Shown here: piece after piece, positions 26,547 through 36,332 of the stretch
Layout of the letters: every line of letters starts with the position of its first letter
Numbering within the stretch: position 1 is the stretch's first letter
Source of the DNA: Paenibacillus tengchongensis
GTDB lineage: Bacteria; Bacillota; Bacilli; Paenibacillales; Paenibacillaceae
Direction of reading: 5' to 3'
Length of the DNA: 64,000 nucleotides
Assembly: GCF_008973665.1 (NCBI RefSeq)
Contig: NZ_WACP01000002.1
Span: 496,001 to 560,000, forward strand
The notes under the pieces: model-generated
Databases searched by the model: none
What the model was told of the DNA's origin: nothing
The model's input: the letters and a program-made list of their open reading frames with translations, nothing else
Program-made: the position numbers and the translations under genes

Positions 26547-26579
26547 AACCTTTTCCATTTTGGGAAAGGTTCATTTTTT
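26547..26579 (+). terminator. Terminator-like hairpin in the metK leader
   Basis: AACCTTTTCC and GGGAAAGGTT (one G-T pair) with loop ATTTT, followed by CATTTTTT. It could terminate the short transcript from the promoter at 26498 or act as an attenuator. No S-box aptamer was found in the 286-base gap. Confidence 0.75.
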
Positions 26580-26607
26580 GACAATACCCGGTAATGCGCT
26601 CTATTTA
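26578..26607 (+). promoter_or_regulatory. Second promoter candidate of metK
   Basis: A perfect TTGACA (26578-26583) starts in the terminator tail; 18 bases later lies TATTTA (26602-26607), a moderate -10. It would give an 80-base leader for metK. Confidence 0.5.
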
Positions 26608-26686
26608 CTTTAGTATTTTAAACTAGCGGATACGGAGCTTTTATACATGGTTTGAATATTTATTATGGTGGGAGGTTGTGTAATAA

Positions 26687-27889
26687 ATGTCTATTCAAGG
26701 ACGTCATTTGTTTACATCTGAGTCTGTTACCGAAGGCCATCCGGACAAGATCTGCGATCAGATCTCGGATGCGGTATTGGACGCGTTTCTGGCTAACGAT
26801 CCTAATGCACGCGTAGCATGTGAAGTTGCTGTGGCCACAGGTCTGGTACTGGTTATCGGTGAAATCAGCACGAAGTCGGAATATGTGGATATTCCGGCCA
26901 TCGTCCGCAATACCATTAAGGAGATTGGTTATACCCGTGCCAAATATGGTTTTGACTACAACACCTGTGCAGTGCTGAGCTCTTTGAATGAGCAGTCGGC
27001 CGATATCGCCCAGGGGGTTAATGCTGCCCTGGAGAACCGCGATCCTGCGCAAGTAGCCGAAGAAACCGCTAATATCGGTGCCGGAGACCAAGGCCTGATG
27101 TTTGGTTTTGCAACGAATGAAACACCCGAGCTGATGCCTTTGCCAATCGCATTGTCGCACCGCATCGCACGCCGTTTGTCTGAAGTCCGCAAGAATGGGA
27201 CACTGGACTATCTGCGTCCTGACGGCAAGACCCAGGTCACGATTGAGTATATGGATGAGAAGCCGGTCCGTGTAGACACGGTTGTCGTATCGACCCAGCA
27301 TGCCGAAGAGGTTACACTCGAGCAGATCCAAGCGGACATTAAAGAACACGTCATTCTGCCGGTGGTACCGGTCGAATTGCTGGACGAGAATACGAAGTAT
27401 TTCATTAATCCTACTGGCCGTTTTGTGATCGGTGGACCGCAAGGCGACGCCGGACTGACCGGACGCAAGATTATTGTCGATACATATGGCGGGTATGCTA
27501 GACACGGCGGGGGCGCTTTCTCCGGCAAAGATCCGACCAAAGTAGACCGTTCTGCAGCTTATGCTGCGCGTTATGTAGCTAAGAACATCGTCGCTGCCGG
27601 CCTGGCTGACAAATGTGAGATTCAGCTTGCCTATGCGATCGGCGTGGCCAACCCTGTCTCGATTAATGTCGATACATATGGTACAGGCAGAATCAGCGAA
27701 GAGCAGCTCGTTGCACTAATCAGCGGCAACTTCGATCTTCGTCCGGCAGGCATCATTTCCATGCTGGAATTGCGCAGACCGATTTACAGACAAACTGCAG
27801 CGTATGGCCATTTTGGCCGGAGCGATGTCGATTTGCCGTGGGAACGGGTGGACAAGGCTGAATTGCTCAAGGAACAAGCGGGACTTTAA
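26687..27889 (+). CDS. metK: S-adenosylmethionine synthetase
   Basis: Makes S-adenosylmethionine from methionine and ATP in the cytoplasm. The 400-residue protein has the N-terminal [20 protein letters not shown], the ATP-binding hexapeptide GAGDQG, the conserved [20 protein letters not shown] loop, and the C-terminal GHFGR. Length is typical. Start ATG 26687 follows GGGAGG. In B. subtilis, metK is under an S-box riboswitch; here the leader lacks that signature but has a promoter-terminator-promoter arrangement. It sits between a SASP gene and a surface-protein gene and ends in its own terminator, so it is monocistronic. Confidence 0.97.
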   Translation: MSIQGRHLFTSESVTEGHPDKICDQISDAVLDAFLANDPNARVACEVAVATGLVLVIGEISTKSEYVDIPAIVRNTIKEIGYTRAKYGFDYNTCAVLSSLNEQSADIAQGVNAALENRDPAQVAEETANIGAGDQGLMFGFATNETPELMPLPIALSHRIARRLSEVRKNGTLDYLRPDGKTQVTIEYMDEKPVRVDTVVVSTQHAEEVTLEQIQADIKEHVILPVVPVELLDENTKYFINPTGRFVIGGPQGDAGLTGRKIIVDTYGGYARHGGGAFSGKDPTKVDRSAAYAARYVAKNIVAAGLADKCEIQLAYAIGVANPVSINVDTYGTGRISEEQLVALISGNFDLRPAGIISMLELRRPIYRQTAAYGHFGRSDVDLPWERVDKAELLKEQAGL

Positions 27890-27912
27890 TAATAAATTAA
27901 TAAGTACAATAA

Positions 27913-27966
27913 GCCTGCCGGCAGTGGCTCTTATCAAGTGAGAGCGGCTGCCTGCGGGCCTTTTTG
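27913..27966 (+). terminator. Long terminator hairpin after metK
   Basis: GCCTGCCGGCAG...CTCT pairs with AGAG...CTGCCTGCGGGC as an interrupted stem, followed by TTTTT. Confidence 0.8.
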
Positions 27967-28059
27967 CTGTTAAACGTTACTAAACTTTGGCAGCGGATGA
28001 GCCGAAATATAGATTATATCGAATAACGACAGACAGGGTTGAGAGGAGTCCATTCCCGC

Positions 28060-31000
28060 ATGAAAAAGAAAGCTTCATTATTGCTCGCACTTGTATTATC
28101 GATAGAGTTGCTGCTGAGCGCGGCAATTCCCCCTGCCCGAAATTGGAATCAGCCGGCATATGCCGCCAGTGAACTCGCGATAACCCCTGCACCTGCTGCA
28201 GGAGAGAAGAATGTGGATGTAGCTACTTCCATCAGATTATCCTTTGATAAGCCCGCGAAGCCGCAAAGCGGCAATATTACGCTTACGCCACTGGGAGCAA
28301 GTTCGCCCTATTTGACCATTCCGGTGGGTACCTCCGGTCTGATCGGCAGTTCGAGTGAGTTTGAATTAAAGTGGGGCACCGATAAGGTACTGGAGAGTAA
28401 CACTACATATACGGTGAATATTCCCCAGGGCTTGTTCAAGGATAGCAGCGGTACCCCTTCGGCAGCAGCCTCATGGGCCTTCACCACGAAGCCGGTGACC
28501 AACACCGACATCCAGGCAAGCGAATTTGCTCCTGCCAATAATGCACGTGTAGATGCGGCGGCGTTGACGGAACTGAGCTTCAAGCTGAACCGCAAGCTGC
28601 AAAAGGGCGGCGGCTCCGTTAAATTGCTGTCGTCTGCCGACAACTCGGTCGTCCAGGAATTCAAATTCAAGGATGGCGAAGCAGGGATTGATGTACAGAG
28701 CTCCGGTTCTTCGACAACGGTAATTCTAACCTTGGCCAGCAAGCTGGCAGCCGGCAGGAACTATTATGTGTTAATTGACAATTATGCTTTAAAAGATGAT
28801 GCTAACCGGACCTTTGGCGGCATCAGCAGCGGTAATGTCTGGAGCTTTTCCACCAAGGGGACGTCTGTGGATGTAACTACAGTGCCGGTATCCGGAGCAA
28901 CGAATGTCTCTCCAACTGGAGATATTGTGCTCAATTTTGACCGGCCCATGCTGCCTGCCGCCGGTATAATCACCCTGGCTGGGGGCACCGCAGGGGCCCG
29001 GACGTTTAATGTGAATTCCTCTGCAGTTACAGGGGGGGGGACACGGAGCATCACCATCGATGCCGCATCCGATGCAAGCCCTTTAGCTGGAAATACAGCT
29101 TATACGGTCACAATTCCGCAGGGAGCTTTCTATGACCAGGATGGCAATTTGTTCCCGGCTGCAGGATCATATACCTGGAGCTTTACGACATCTTCCTTGA
29201 CCGGTTACGGCGTAAGCTCTCTTACACCAGCAGACCGCAGTGAATCGGTAGCAATCAATCAGCAGATCAAGATCAGTTTAAACCGGCCTTCTAATCCTAA
29301 TGGTAACTTGGCATCTAACGGAGTTCTCTTGTACAGAAGCAATGGGACAGTTGTGGAGTCCAGATTAGAGGGGGCGAGCGCGGACCAGAAAGAGTTTGTC
29401 ATTATCCCGACTGTACCTTTGGAATACGATACTACCTATTATATTGATATCGCTCCTGAGGCATTTATCGAAGAAGGCAATAATCAGAGCCGGTTTGCCG
29501 GCTTAAGCGGTAAAAGCTCATGGAGCTTCCGCACCGTTGCCACCGACAAGACGGCGCCGGCACTGACCTCGGCGCAGCTCGATAATAACCGTACGATCCG
29601 CCTGAAGTATAATGAGACGCTCAATTCCTCGGTGATGCTGATGTCTTCCAGCTTCACGGTTACAGTTAATGATGAGAAACGGGCTATCGAGAGCGTGTAT
29701 ATCCTAGGAGACAGCGTATATATTACTCTTTCCACAGGAATTGCTGTAGGGCAAATGGTTAAAGTCAACTACTCCGCCGGTCTGCGGACCATTCAGGATA
29801 TTGCAGGCAACGCTGCTCCTACCTTCTCAGGGCAGCAGATAGCCAACGCTCTTCAATCTGCGCTGCCTGCTCCGAAGGAGGGGACTCTAAACGGCAAAAC
29901 ATTGGTACTCAACTTTAACGATACCCTTAAACCGGTCTCTTCCAGTGCCTACAACCAGTTCTATGTTTACGCTAACGGTGTGTCTCTTGGAGTGAACAGC
30001 ATCACCTCTAGTGGAGAAACAGTCACGCTTGGCTTGAACAATGCGCCTGCTTCCGGAGAGATTGCCCGTGTCACTTATTATGCGGGAAGTTACCCGCTGC
30101 AGGATATTTATGGCCAGAATGTGGGCAGTTTCAGCGATTTTTATGTGCGCAATACCAACGACACAGCTGTGCCTGTTCTGCAGGGAGCTACGGGTTCCGG
30201 CAATCAAATCGTCCTGACTTATAATGAAGGATTGCAGAACAGCAATCTGCCCCTGAACAGCCAATTTTCTGTACTGGTTGGCAACTCTCCCAACTATGTT
30301 ACGAATGTGGCCGTCAGCGGGAACCAGGTTCTGCTAACGCTGGCCAGTTCCCTGACGGCGGGAACTGCAGTAACCGTGTCGTACGTTCCGGGCGTACTGT
30401 ATATCAACGATCTTAACGCAAATCGTGCAGGCTATATTAACCTGCAGCCGGTTTCCGTATCCGGTACCAGCACAGGCACTACGAATGTGAGCGGGGTAAG
30501 CGGAGTAAGCGTTTCGGGGGATGAGCTGACGGTGACCTTCAGCAAGGTCATGCAGGCTACCTCCACCTTAGCGAACAGCCAGTTTGCTGTCAGAGTAGAT
30601 GGTTCCATTGTAGGGGTACAATCCTATTACTTCTCAGGCTATACATTGCGGCTGGTGCTGTCGGTTGTAGTAAAAGCCGGCCAATCTGTCGACTTATCGT
30701 ACATGAACGGGTCCGGACGGATTATTGACCTTAACGGGAATGCTCTAGCGCCGTTCTCCTCGCTCAGCGTATATAATGCGGCAAGCTCAACGAGCAGTAC
30801 AGGACGTCCTGCCTATCTGGGCACACTGGCAGCAAGCGAATTCGGCTCGGAATATTACTTGCTGAAGAACGATTCCGCAACGCTGGCGGATGACCGGTCC
30901 GTCTACAGCCAATCCGTCAAGCGGTATACCGTTATGGCCGACCGCTTGAGCGCCAGTTATGAATACTTATACAAGCTGGGCACTTACACGTTGGCATTCG

Positions 31001-32094
31001 AGGTGCCTGCGACGGAGGCGGGTGCCTATGTCGTTCTGCCGCTTAAACCGCTGCTGGAAGCGGTCAACCGCAACAGTAAGGCAACTTTTGTTGTCCGGTA
31101 CGGAGATATCCTGTACCGGGTGTCTCTAAATGATATTGATATGAGTACGCTGTCGGCTACGCTTTTAGCGGACAGCAGCAACATATCGCTGGTTCTGCGG
31201 TTGGAGAAGGTGCCTGCCGGAACCTTTACTCCGCTGGAGCAAAAGCTGAAAACACAAGGGCTTCAGGGGGTGAACAGTCTGGTGGATGTCCGGTTAACGG
31301 CAGTACTGGGCAGCAATTTTAGCAACAGCACGGCATTAAGTGTGCCTGCTGAGGTTATCATCCGTACCACTTCTACCTTGAACAGCAGCCAAACATCGAT
31401 GGCCAGACTAGACCTGTCTTACAATGATTCAGCTTATCTGCCGACCCAAACAGGATCTCAAGGTGCTTATACAGTCATCAGAGGGAAACTGAGGGGCAAT
31501 CAGGTGGTCGGCGTCTATCTGGGTATTCGCAGCTTTTCCGATATAAGCACCCATTGGAGCAAATCTACAGTAGAGACGCTATATGCCAAGAATATTATTG
31601 ACTACAGCTACAGTCCAACCTTTAAGCCGGGGCAAAAAATCACGCGGGCGGAATTTGCCGTAATGCTCAGCAGAGGCTTGGGGCTGGTCGGAGACCGGCA
31701 AACGGCGCAGCAGTTCCGGGATGTGCAGGCTTCCACGCAAACCGGAGATTATATCGGAGCAGCGGCCAAGGCGGGAATCATTACCGGAAATACGGACGGC
31801 ACCTTCCGTCCGGATGACAATATTACCCGTGAGCAGCTGGCCATTATGATTATCCGGGCCATGGAGTATGCGGGCTATCCGGTTACCCTGAGCAGCGATA
31901 CGTCATCCGCGCTGTCTTCCTTTAATGACCGGGCCAAAATACAGCGGCAAAGTGCCGAATTCGTCGCCAAGGCTGTCCAGGAGGGGATTATCCTCGGCAT
32001 GACCAAGACGGAGTTTCAGCCGCAAGGCAACGCAACACGCGCCCAGGCAGCGACGATGCTGCAGCGTATGTTATCTTCGATTCTCTATCTGTAA
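28060..32094 (+). CDS. Large secreted surface protein with Ig-like modules and C-terminal SLH domains
   Basis: A 1344-residue exported protein with signal peptide MKKKASLLLALVLSIELLLS to about QPAYAAS. Residues 40-490 hold four Big_5-like modules, each starting near NVDVATSIRLSFDKPAKP and ending WAFTT or WSFTT. Residues 495-900 hold about four SwmB-like repeats (DKTAPALTSAQLDNNRTIRL; later TVKVNYSAG and VTYYAGSYPLQDIYG types). The C-terminus (about 1158-1344) has three SLH repeats with FSDISTHWSKSTVETLYAKN, ITRAEFAVMLSRGLGL and ITREQLAIMIIRAME. ATG 28060 with AGAGGAG 11 bases upstream is chosen over an in-frame TTG at 28039. It should bind the CsaB-modified polymer; an adhesive or structural role is inferred. 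Confidence 0.88.
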   Translation: MKKKASLLLALVLSIELLLSAAIPPARNWNQPAYAASELAITPAPAAGEKNVDVATSIRLSFDKPAKPQSGNITLTPLGASSPYLTIPVGTSGLIGSSSEFELKWGTDKVLESNTTYTVNIPQGLFKDSSGTPSAAASWAFTTKPVTNTDIQASEFAPANNARVDAAALTELSFKLNRKLQKGGGSVKLLSSADNSVVQEFKFKDGEAGIDVQSSGSSTTVILTLASKLAAGRNYYVLIDNYALKDDANRTFGGISSGNVWSFSTKGTSVDVTTVPVSGATNVSPTGDIVLNFDRPMLPAAGIITLAGGTAGARTFNVNSSAVTGGGTRSITIDAASDASPLAGNTAYTVTIPQGAFYDQDGNLFPAAGSYTWSFTTSSLTGYGVSSLTPADRSESVAINQQIKISLNRPSNPNGNLASNGVLLYRSNGTVVESRLEGASADQKEFVIIPTVPLEYDTTYYIDIAPEAFIEEGNNQSRFAGLSGKSSWSFRTVATDKTAPALTSAQLDNNRTIRLKYNETLNSSVMLMSSSFTVTVNDEKRAIESVYILGDSVYITLSTGIAVGQMVKVNYSAGLRTIQDIAGNAAPTFSGQQIANALQSALPAPKEGTLNGKTLVLNFNDTLKPVSSSAYNQFYVYANGVSLGVNSITSSGETVTLGLNNAPASGEIARVTYYAGSYPLQDIYGQNVGSFSDFYVRNTNDTAVPVLQGATGSGNQIVLTYNEGLQNSNLPLNSQFSVLVGNSPNYVTNVAVSGNQVLLTLASSLTAGTAVTVSYVPGVLYINDLNANRAGYINLQPVSVSGTSTGTTNVSGVSGVSVSGDELTVTFSKVMQATSTLANSQFAVRVDGSIVGVQSYYFSGYTLRLVLSVVVKAGQSVDLSYMNGSGRIIDLNGNALAPFSSLSVYNAASSTSSTGRPAYLGTLAASEFGSEYYLLKNDSATLADDRSVYSQSVKRYTVMADRLSASYEYLYKLGTYTLAFEVPATEAGAYVVLPLKPLLEAVNRNSKATFVVRYGDILYRVSLNDIDMSTLSATLLADSSNISLVLRLEKVPAGTFTPLEQKLKTQGLQGVNSLVDVRLTAVLGSNFSNSTALSVPAEVIIRTTSTLNSSQTSMARLDLSYNDSAYLPTQTGSQGAYTVIRGKLRGNQVVGVYLGIRSFSDISTHWSKSTVETLYAKNIIDYSYSPTFKPGQKITRAEFAVMLSRGLGLVGDRQTAQQFRDVQASTQTGDYIGAAAKAGIITGNTDGTFRPDDNITREQLAIMIIRAMEYAGYPVTLSSDTSSALSSFNDRAKIQRQSAEFVAKAVQEGIILGMTKTEFQPQGNATRAQAATMLQRMLSSILYL

Positions 32095-32125
32095 TCATAT
32101 TAAAGATTGATAGAAGTGATCTCGG

Positions 32126-32151
32126 ACACCCGGCCTTAGGCCGGGTGTTTT
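32126..32151 (+). terminator. Intrinsic terminator after the second large SLH gene
   Basis: ACACCCGGCC and GGCCGGGTGT form a perfect 10-bp stem with loop TTA and a short T-tail. Confidence 0.92.
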
Positions 32152-32224
32152 AGCCTATCCGGTGTTCCCCGCGAAGCGCTTGTACCATATTAACGTACAG
32201 GCTCTACTTTGGGGGGGTTATTTT

Positions 32225-32320
32225 ATGTTGTCCAAAAAGAGAATCGAAGTTAGTAAATCTAGTAAAAGTCGCAACTTTTCCCCTCAAATTCAGTCTATTA
32301 AAGGAGTGGCGGGAAAATAG
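32225..32320 (+). CDS. Possible 31-residue leader peptide
   Basis: ATG 32225 is preceded by seven G residues (32211-32217) at a good distance and opens a 31-codon frame ending at TAG 32318. The peptide is basic and Ser/Lys-rich (begins MLSKKRIEVSKSSKSR). Inside it is the hairpin AAAAGT-CGCA-ACTTTT (32264-32279), and its end overlaps GCGGGAAA (32309-32316), which can pair with TTTCCCGC at 32351-32358 just before the next gene. It may be a regulatory leader; it may also be chance. Confidence 0.35.
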   Translation: MLSKKRIEVSKSSKSRNFSPQIQSIKGVAGK

Positions 32321-32388
32321 GTTCTGTTCATCTATGTAATAGAAGAGAGCTTTCCCGCGAAAAAATGAGATGGGAGAGTTACGCTGAA

Positions 32389-35115
32389 ATGAAAGAAGTG
32401 TTCATGGAGAAGGAGAGCCGCGGAAAGAGAAAGAGCCTCAGCAGACCATCGGCCAAACGGTGGATCGCCGCGTCGCTCGCGGGAGTATTGTGGATCATGC
32501 CGGTAATCGGCAGTGACGGGTTGCCGCAGCTATGGACCGGTTCTTCGCCGGTGGCCGCTGCAGCGTCTGCCTTAAGTGTAACCAAGCTGGGAGAAGAAGT
32601 GATTACTTCCGGTGCCATAATGATGAAATATAAATATACAACCACCCGCTCCGGCAAAAGCGCAACCGGTCTTGCCGATGTCGTCCGGGTGGACTTAAAT
32701 AATCCTTATGTCTCTATAGATGTAATGACCGGTAAAAACGGGAATCTGACGACCCGCCAAAGCACAGGCGGTATGGCAGCGGAGACAGGGGCTGTAGCCG
32801 CAATCAACGGCGACTATTTCAATACAGGCGGCGAAGGGGCCCCCATCGGCGGACAAGTAACCGGCGGTGTGCTGGTCTCCACGCCATCGCAGCTGGATGG
32901 AATGTACACTTTTGCTTTAACGACAGACCGCAAGCCGATCATTGATGAATTTGCTTTTGAAGGGATGATAACGGCAGCAGACGGCGCCCAATTCCCGCTC
33001 TCGGGCGTTAACAAGGGCGCATACAACCCGGAAGGCGGAAGCTCAACCTACAGCCATGCCAATGCTGCTTATATCTACACCGATGCCTGGACGGCGCTGG
33101 AGCGGCCGAAGAATAGTTCTACAACACCAACCGAGGTGCTGGTGGAGAACGGAGTCATTACCCAGATTGGTGCAGGGGCACTGCCGATTGCTGTTCCAGA
33201 GGGCGCCTATATCCTGCGTACCCATGGTTTAGCCGCGGAGTTTGTCAGGGGGCATCTCGCTGTGGGTCAGACCTTAAGCACAGTCTACTCGCTCCGTTCC
33301 AAAACGACCCAGCAGCAGCTCGATCCGGCCAGTCTGCAGATGATGATCGGCGGGCATACGATTCTGGTAAATAACGGCAAAGCGGCGACGTTCTCCCGTT
33401 CGACTACCAGCATCGGCGGCTACCGCGCCCGTACGGCGCTCGGATATTCGCAGGATTCACGGTATGTATATCTGATCGCAGTTGAGAAGAACGACAACAG
33501 CTCCGGCATGTCGCTCACAGAGCTGCAATCATTCATGACAACTATCGGCGTGTATAAAGGGATTAACCTGGACGGCGGCGGATCTACCACAATGGTGGAC
33601 CGGCCGCTGGCTGAAACGTCGACTTCACTCAGCTTTAATACGGAATACGGAACGGAGCAGCGCAGCATCGTCAATGGGCTGGGTGTGTACACAAACGCTC
33701 CGCAAGGCGAAGTGAAAGGCATCAAAATCAGCGGCAGCAATGTGCTCCTGATTGGACAATCTGCTACCTATACATTAAAAGGCTATGATACCTACTATAA
33801 TCCGATTGACGTAGCTACAGCGAATCCGGCTTGGGCATCCAGCAGCGGTGCCGTGTCGGTAAGCGGCGGCGTGGCGACTGCAGTGAAGAAAGGAACAGCG
33901 ACCTTGACCGCAACGAGCGGGACAGCGAGTGCTTCTGCTTCAGTAACCGTACTGGGCGGTGAAGATCTGAGCAGCCTGACTGCCCAGTCGGCCACAGCTC
34001 CGCTGGTGGCCGGGGCTTCGGTCGCGGTTCCCGTGACGGCAGTGACAAAAAGCGGGACGACCATTACTGTTCCGAATTCGGCGCTGAAATGGGAATTTGT
34101 CGGCTTCAAAGGCAGCGTGGCGGACGGCAAGCTGACCGTAGAGTCCGTCAATGCCGGCGCAACCACCGGCTATGCCATTGCACGCTATGACGGTTTCAGT
34201 ACCGCAGTGGTATTGTCGACAGCCGCCGCCACTCCTTGGGAGAACTTCGAGCAAGTGAGCTATCCGATCGCTTTTACAACCAATGCGGCGGGGGTTACGG
34301 GATCGGCTGCGGTTATCGACGGCAGCGCTGAACGCGCAGGCTCCAAAGTGTTGTCGCTCAGCTACGACATGACAGCCGGCAGCGGCAAAATGTATGCTTA
34401 TGCCCAGTTCAACGGCAACACTGGCAAGAGCATTCCGGCTGCAGCAACCTCCATGTCGCTTGATGTAATGGGCGATATGAGCCTGAACTGGCTGCGCGCC
34501 GAAGTAGTGGATGCAGGCGGCTCGACGGTATACATTGACCTTGCCAAGGTCATTGACTGGAATGACTGGAAGAGCCTGAACATTGACCTGTCCGCAGCGG
34601 GCATCAAATTCCCGGCAAGCTTGAAGCGGGTATATGTAGTCAACGTAGAAGAGGGCCAGGACGAGCGGGCCAAGACCGGCACGGTGGCCTTCGATAATAT
34701 CTCCTTCGTCATGCCTTCGCTCTCGAGTGAAGCAGGACTTCCTACAGGAACGGCTTCCATGGTCATCGGGGCAAAGTCAATGACGGTGAACGGAGCCAAG
34801 AAGGCGCTGGATGTGGCGCCGATCGTTAAGGACGATACCACTTATGTACCGATCAAATATGTTCTGGACGCCTTTGGCGGCAGTGCTTCGTGGAACCAGA
34901 CCACCAAGAAGATTATGGTTCTGCGCGGCGCCAAGGCGCTTGATCTGACTGTGAACCAGAAGGAATTTGTACTGAACGGGAAGCGGCAAAGTGCTGAAGT
35001 AGCTCCTTTGATCCTCCAGGGCAGGACTTTAGTACCGCTCCGCTTAGTCTCGGAGCAGCTGGGATTAACCGTAAATTGGGAACAGAAAACGAAGACCGTA
35101 ACTATCGAATCGTGA
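32389..35115 (+). CDS. Secreted phosphodiester glycosidase-family protein with Ig-like and stalk domains
   Basis: An exported protein of about 908 residues. After a basic N-terminus and signal segment (WIAASLAGVLWIMPVIGS) comes a phosphodiester glycosidase (NAGPA/DUF2233) domain, about 90-440, with AAINGDYFNTGG, ARTALGYSQDSRYVYLIAVE and the GINLDGGGSTTMV motif. A Big_2-like Ig module follows (VKGIKISGSNVLLIGQSATY), then a beta-sandwich region and a C-terminal copper-amine-oxidase-N-like stalk domain with two VPIKYVLDAFGG/VPLRLVSEQLGL repeats. It has no SLH repeats. A role in trimming glycan phosphodiesters of the wall polymer is plausible, not proven. Starts at ATG 32365, 32389 and 32404 are all in frame; 32389 has the best-spaced GGGAGAG. 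Confidence 0.83.
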   Translation: MKEVFMEKESRGKRKSLSRPSAKRWIAASLAGVLWIMPVIGSDGLPQLWTGSSPVAAAASALSVTKLGEEVITSGAIMMKYKYTTTRSGKSATGLADVVRVDLNNPYVSIDVMTGKNGNLTTRQSTGGMAAETGAVAAINGDYFNTGGEGAPIGGQVTGGVLVSTPSQLDGMYTFALTTDRKPIIDEFAFEGMITAADGAQFPLSGVNKGAYNPEGGSSTYSHANAAYIYTDAWTALERPKNSSTTPTEVLVENGVITQIGAGALPIAVPEGAYILRTHGLAAEFVRGHLAVGQTLSTVYSLRSKTTQQQLDPASLQMMIGGHTILVNNGKAATFSRSTTSIGGYRARTALGYSQDSRYVYLIAVEKNDNSSGMSLTELQSFMTTIGVYKGINLDGGGSTTMVDRPLAETSTSLSFNTEYGTEQRSIVNGLGVYTNAPQGEVKGIKISGSNVLLIGQSATYTLKGYDTYYNPIDVATANPAWASSSGAVSVSGGVATAVKKGTATLTATSGTASASASVTVLGGEDLSSLTAQSATAPLVAGASVAVPVTAVTKSGTTITVPNSALKWEFVGFKGSVADGKLTVESVNAGATTGYAIARYDGFSTAVVLSTAAATPWENFEQVSYPIAFTTNAAGVTGSAAVIDGSAERAGSKVLSLSYDMTAGSGKMYAYAQFNGNTGKSIPAAATSMSLDVMGDMSLNWLRAEVVDAGGSTVYIDLAKVIDWNDWKSLNIDLSAAGIKFPASLKRVYVVNVEEGQDERAKTGTVAFDNISFVMPSLSSEAGLPTGTASMVIGAKSMTVNGAKKALDVAPIVKDDTTYVPIKYVLDAFGGSASWNQTTKKIMVLRGAKALDLTVNQKEFVLNGKRQSAEVAPLILQGRTLVPLRLVSEQLGLTVNWEQKTKTVTIES

Positions 35116-35171
35116 TATGTTAATATAAAGGGAAGCCTTTATAACGATCCGATAGAAATGGGGCAGCATCC

Positions 35172-36332
35172 GTGGAATTTCAAGCCGATGCGATAGATCG
35201 CGTCATTAAGAATACCATCGACGTGATGGAGAGCAGCAAGTATCAGATTTTTGAAATATTGCAGGTGGCACGGGAAGAGCTTGTTGCACTCCAGAAAGAA
35301 CTGCAGCGGGTGATGGAAGAAACGGATGAAACGGTTCAAAAGGTGGACAAGCTGGAGCTGCAATACCATCGTTCCCGCATCCGGCTGACAGAAGTCAGCC
35401 GGGATTTTGTCCGTTACACAGAGAAAGACATCCGGATTGCTTATGAAAAGGCGACGGAGCTGCAGCTGGAATTAATGATGGCGAGAGAGCGGGAGGCTTA
35501 TCTGCGGAGCCGCAGGGATGAACTGCAGATGCGGGCGCGCAGTGTCGAAAATTCTGTGGTCCGGGCGGAATCGATTGGTTCGCAAATGAGCGTGGTGCTC
35601 GAATACTTGTCGGGAGAATTGGGTGAGGTGTCGAAAATAGTCGAGAGCGCCAAAAATCGACAAATGATTGGCCTTAAAATAATCCTGGCCCAGGAAGAAG
35701 AACGCAAAAGAATTGCCCGGGAAATTCATGACGGTCCTGCTCAAATGCTGGCGAATTTAGTCCTAAGGACGGAAATTGTAGAAAGAATGCTGGTAAAGCA
35801 GGAATTTGGCTTGGTACAGGACGAAGTAATAGACTTAAAAGGGCAGGTCCGCAATAGTCTGGAAGAGATGCGCAAAGTTATTTTTAATCTCCGGCCCATG
35901 GCGCTCGATGATTTGGGCTTGATCCCCACACTCCGCAAATATGTGCATGATTATGAGGAGAAGACGAAGATCCGGGCTTCTTTTGAAACAAGAGGCAAGG
36001 AGCACCGGCTGACCTCGGCCATGGAGGCTGCGGTTTACCGTCTCGTTCAGGAGGCGCTATCCAATGCAGCCAAGCATGCATATCCAAGCTATGTGCTGGT
36101 GGAGATTACCTATCAGGCACAGATGATCAAGATTGTCGTAAAGGACAATGGGTTAGGCTTTAACCTTAAAAAAATCAGTGAGCAGACAAACCGTGAAAGC
36201 TTTGGCCTGGTCGGCATGCGCGAGCGGGTTGAACTGCTTGAAGGAAGAATGGAAATACAGACAGCTGAGAATCAGGGCACTACAATTATCATCCACATTC
36301 CGACGAATGTGGAAGGGAAGGGAGTCATGTGA
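35172..36332 (+). CDS. degS: Two-component sensor histidine kinase DegS
   Basis: Cytoplasmic kinase that phosphorylates DegU, controlling exoenzymes, motility, competence and multicellular behaviour. The 386-residue protein has no membrane segment. Residues 1-165 form the DegS coiled-coil sensor domain; the HisKA_3 box is ERKRIAREIHDGPAQML with His186, and the ATPase domain shows VQEALSNAAKHAY (N-box), VVKDNGLGFN (G1) and FGLVGMRERVELLEG (G2). The start is GTG 35172. The gene overlaps degU at TGATG. A small hairpin, ATAAAGG/CCTTTAT (35125-35142), precedes it. Confidence 0.95.
   Translation: MEFQADAIDRVIKNTIDVMESSKYQIFEILQVAREELVALQKELQRVMEETDETVQKVDKLELQYHRSRIRLTEVSRDFVRYTEKDIRIAYEKATELQLELMMAREREAYLRSRRDELQMRARSVENSVVRAESIGSQMSVVLEYLSGELGEVSKIVESAKNRQMIGLKIILAQEEERKRIAREIHDGPAQMLANLVLRTEIVERMLVKQEFGLVQDEVIDLKGQVRNSLEEMRKVIFNLRPMALDDLGLIPTLRKYVHDYEEKTKIRASFETRGKEHRLTSAMEAAVYRLVQEALSNAAKHAYPSYVLVEITYQAQMIKIVVKDNGLGFNLKKISEQTNRESFGLVGMRERVELLEGRMEIQTAENQGTTIIIHIPTNVEGKGVM

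Noticed and set aside
27921..27950. S-box-like word CTCTTATCAAG after metK
   Set aside because: It resembles the first bases of SAM-I riboswitches, but lies after metK inside a terminator stem and lacks the rest of the aptamer.
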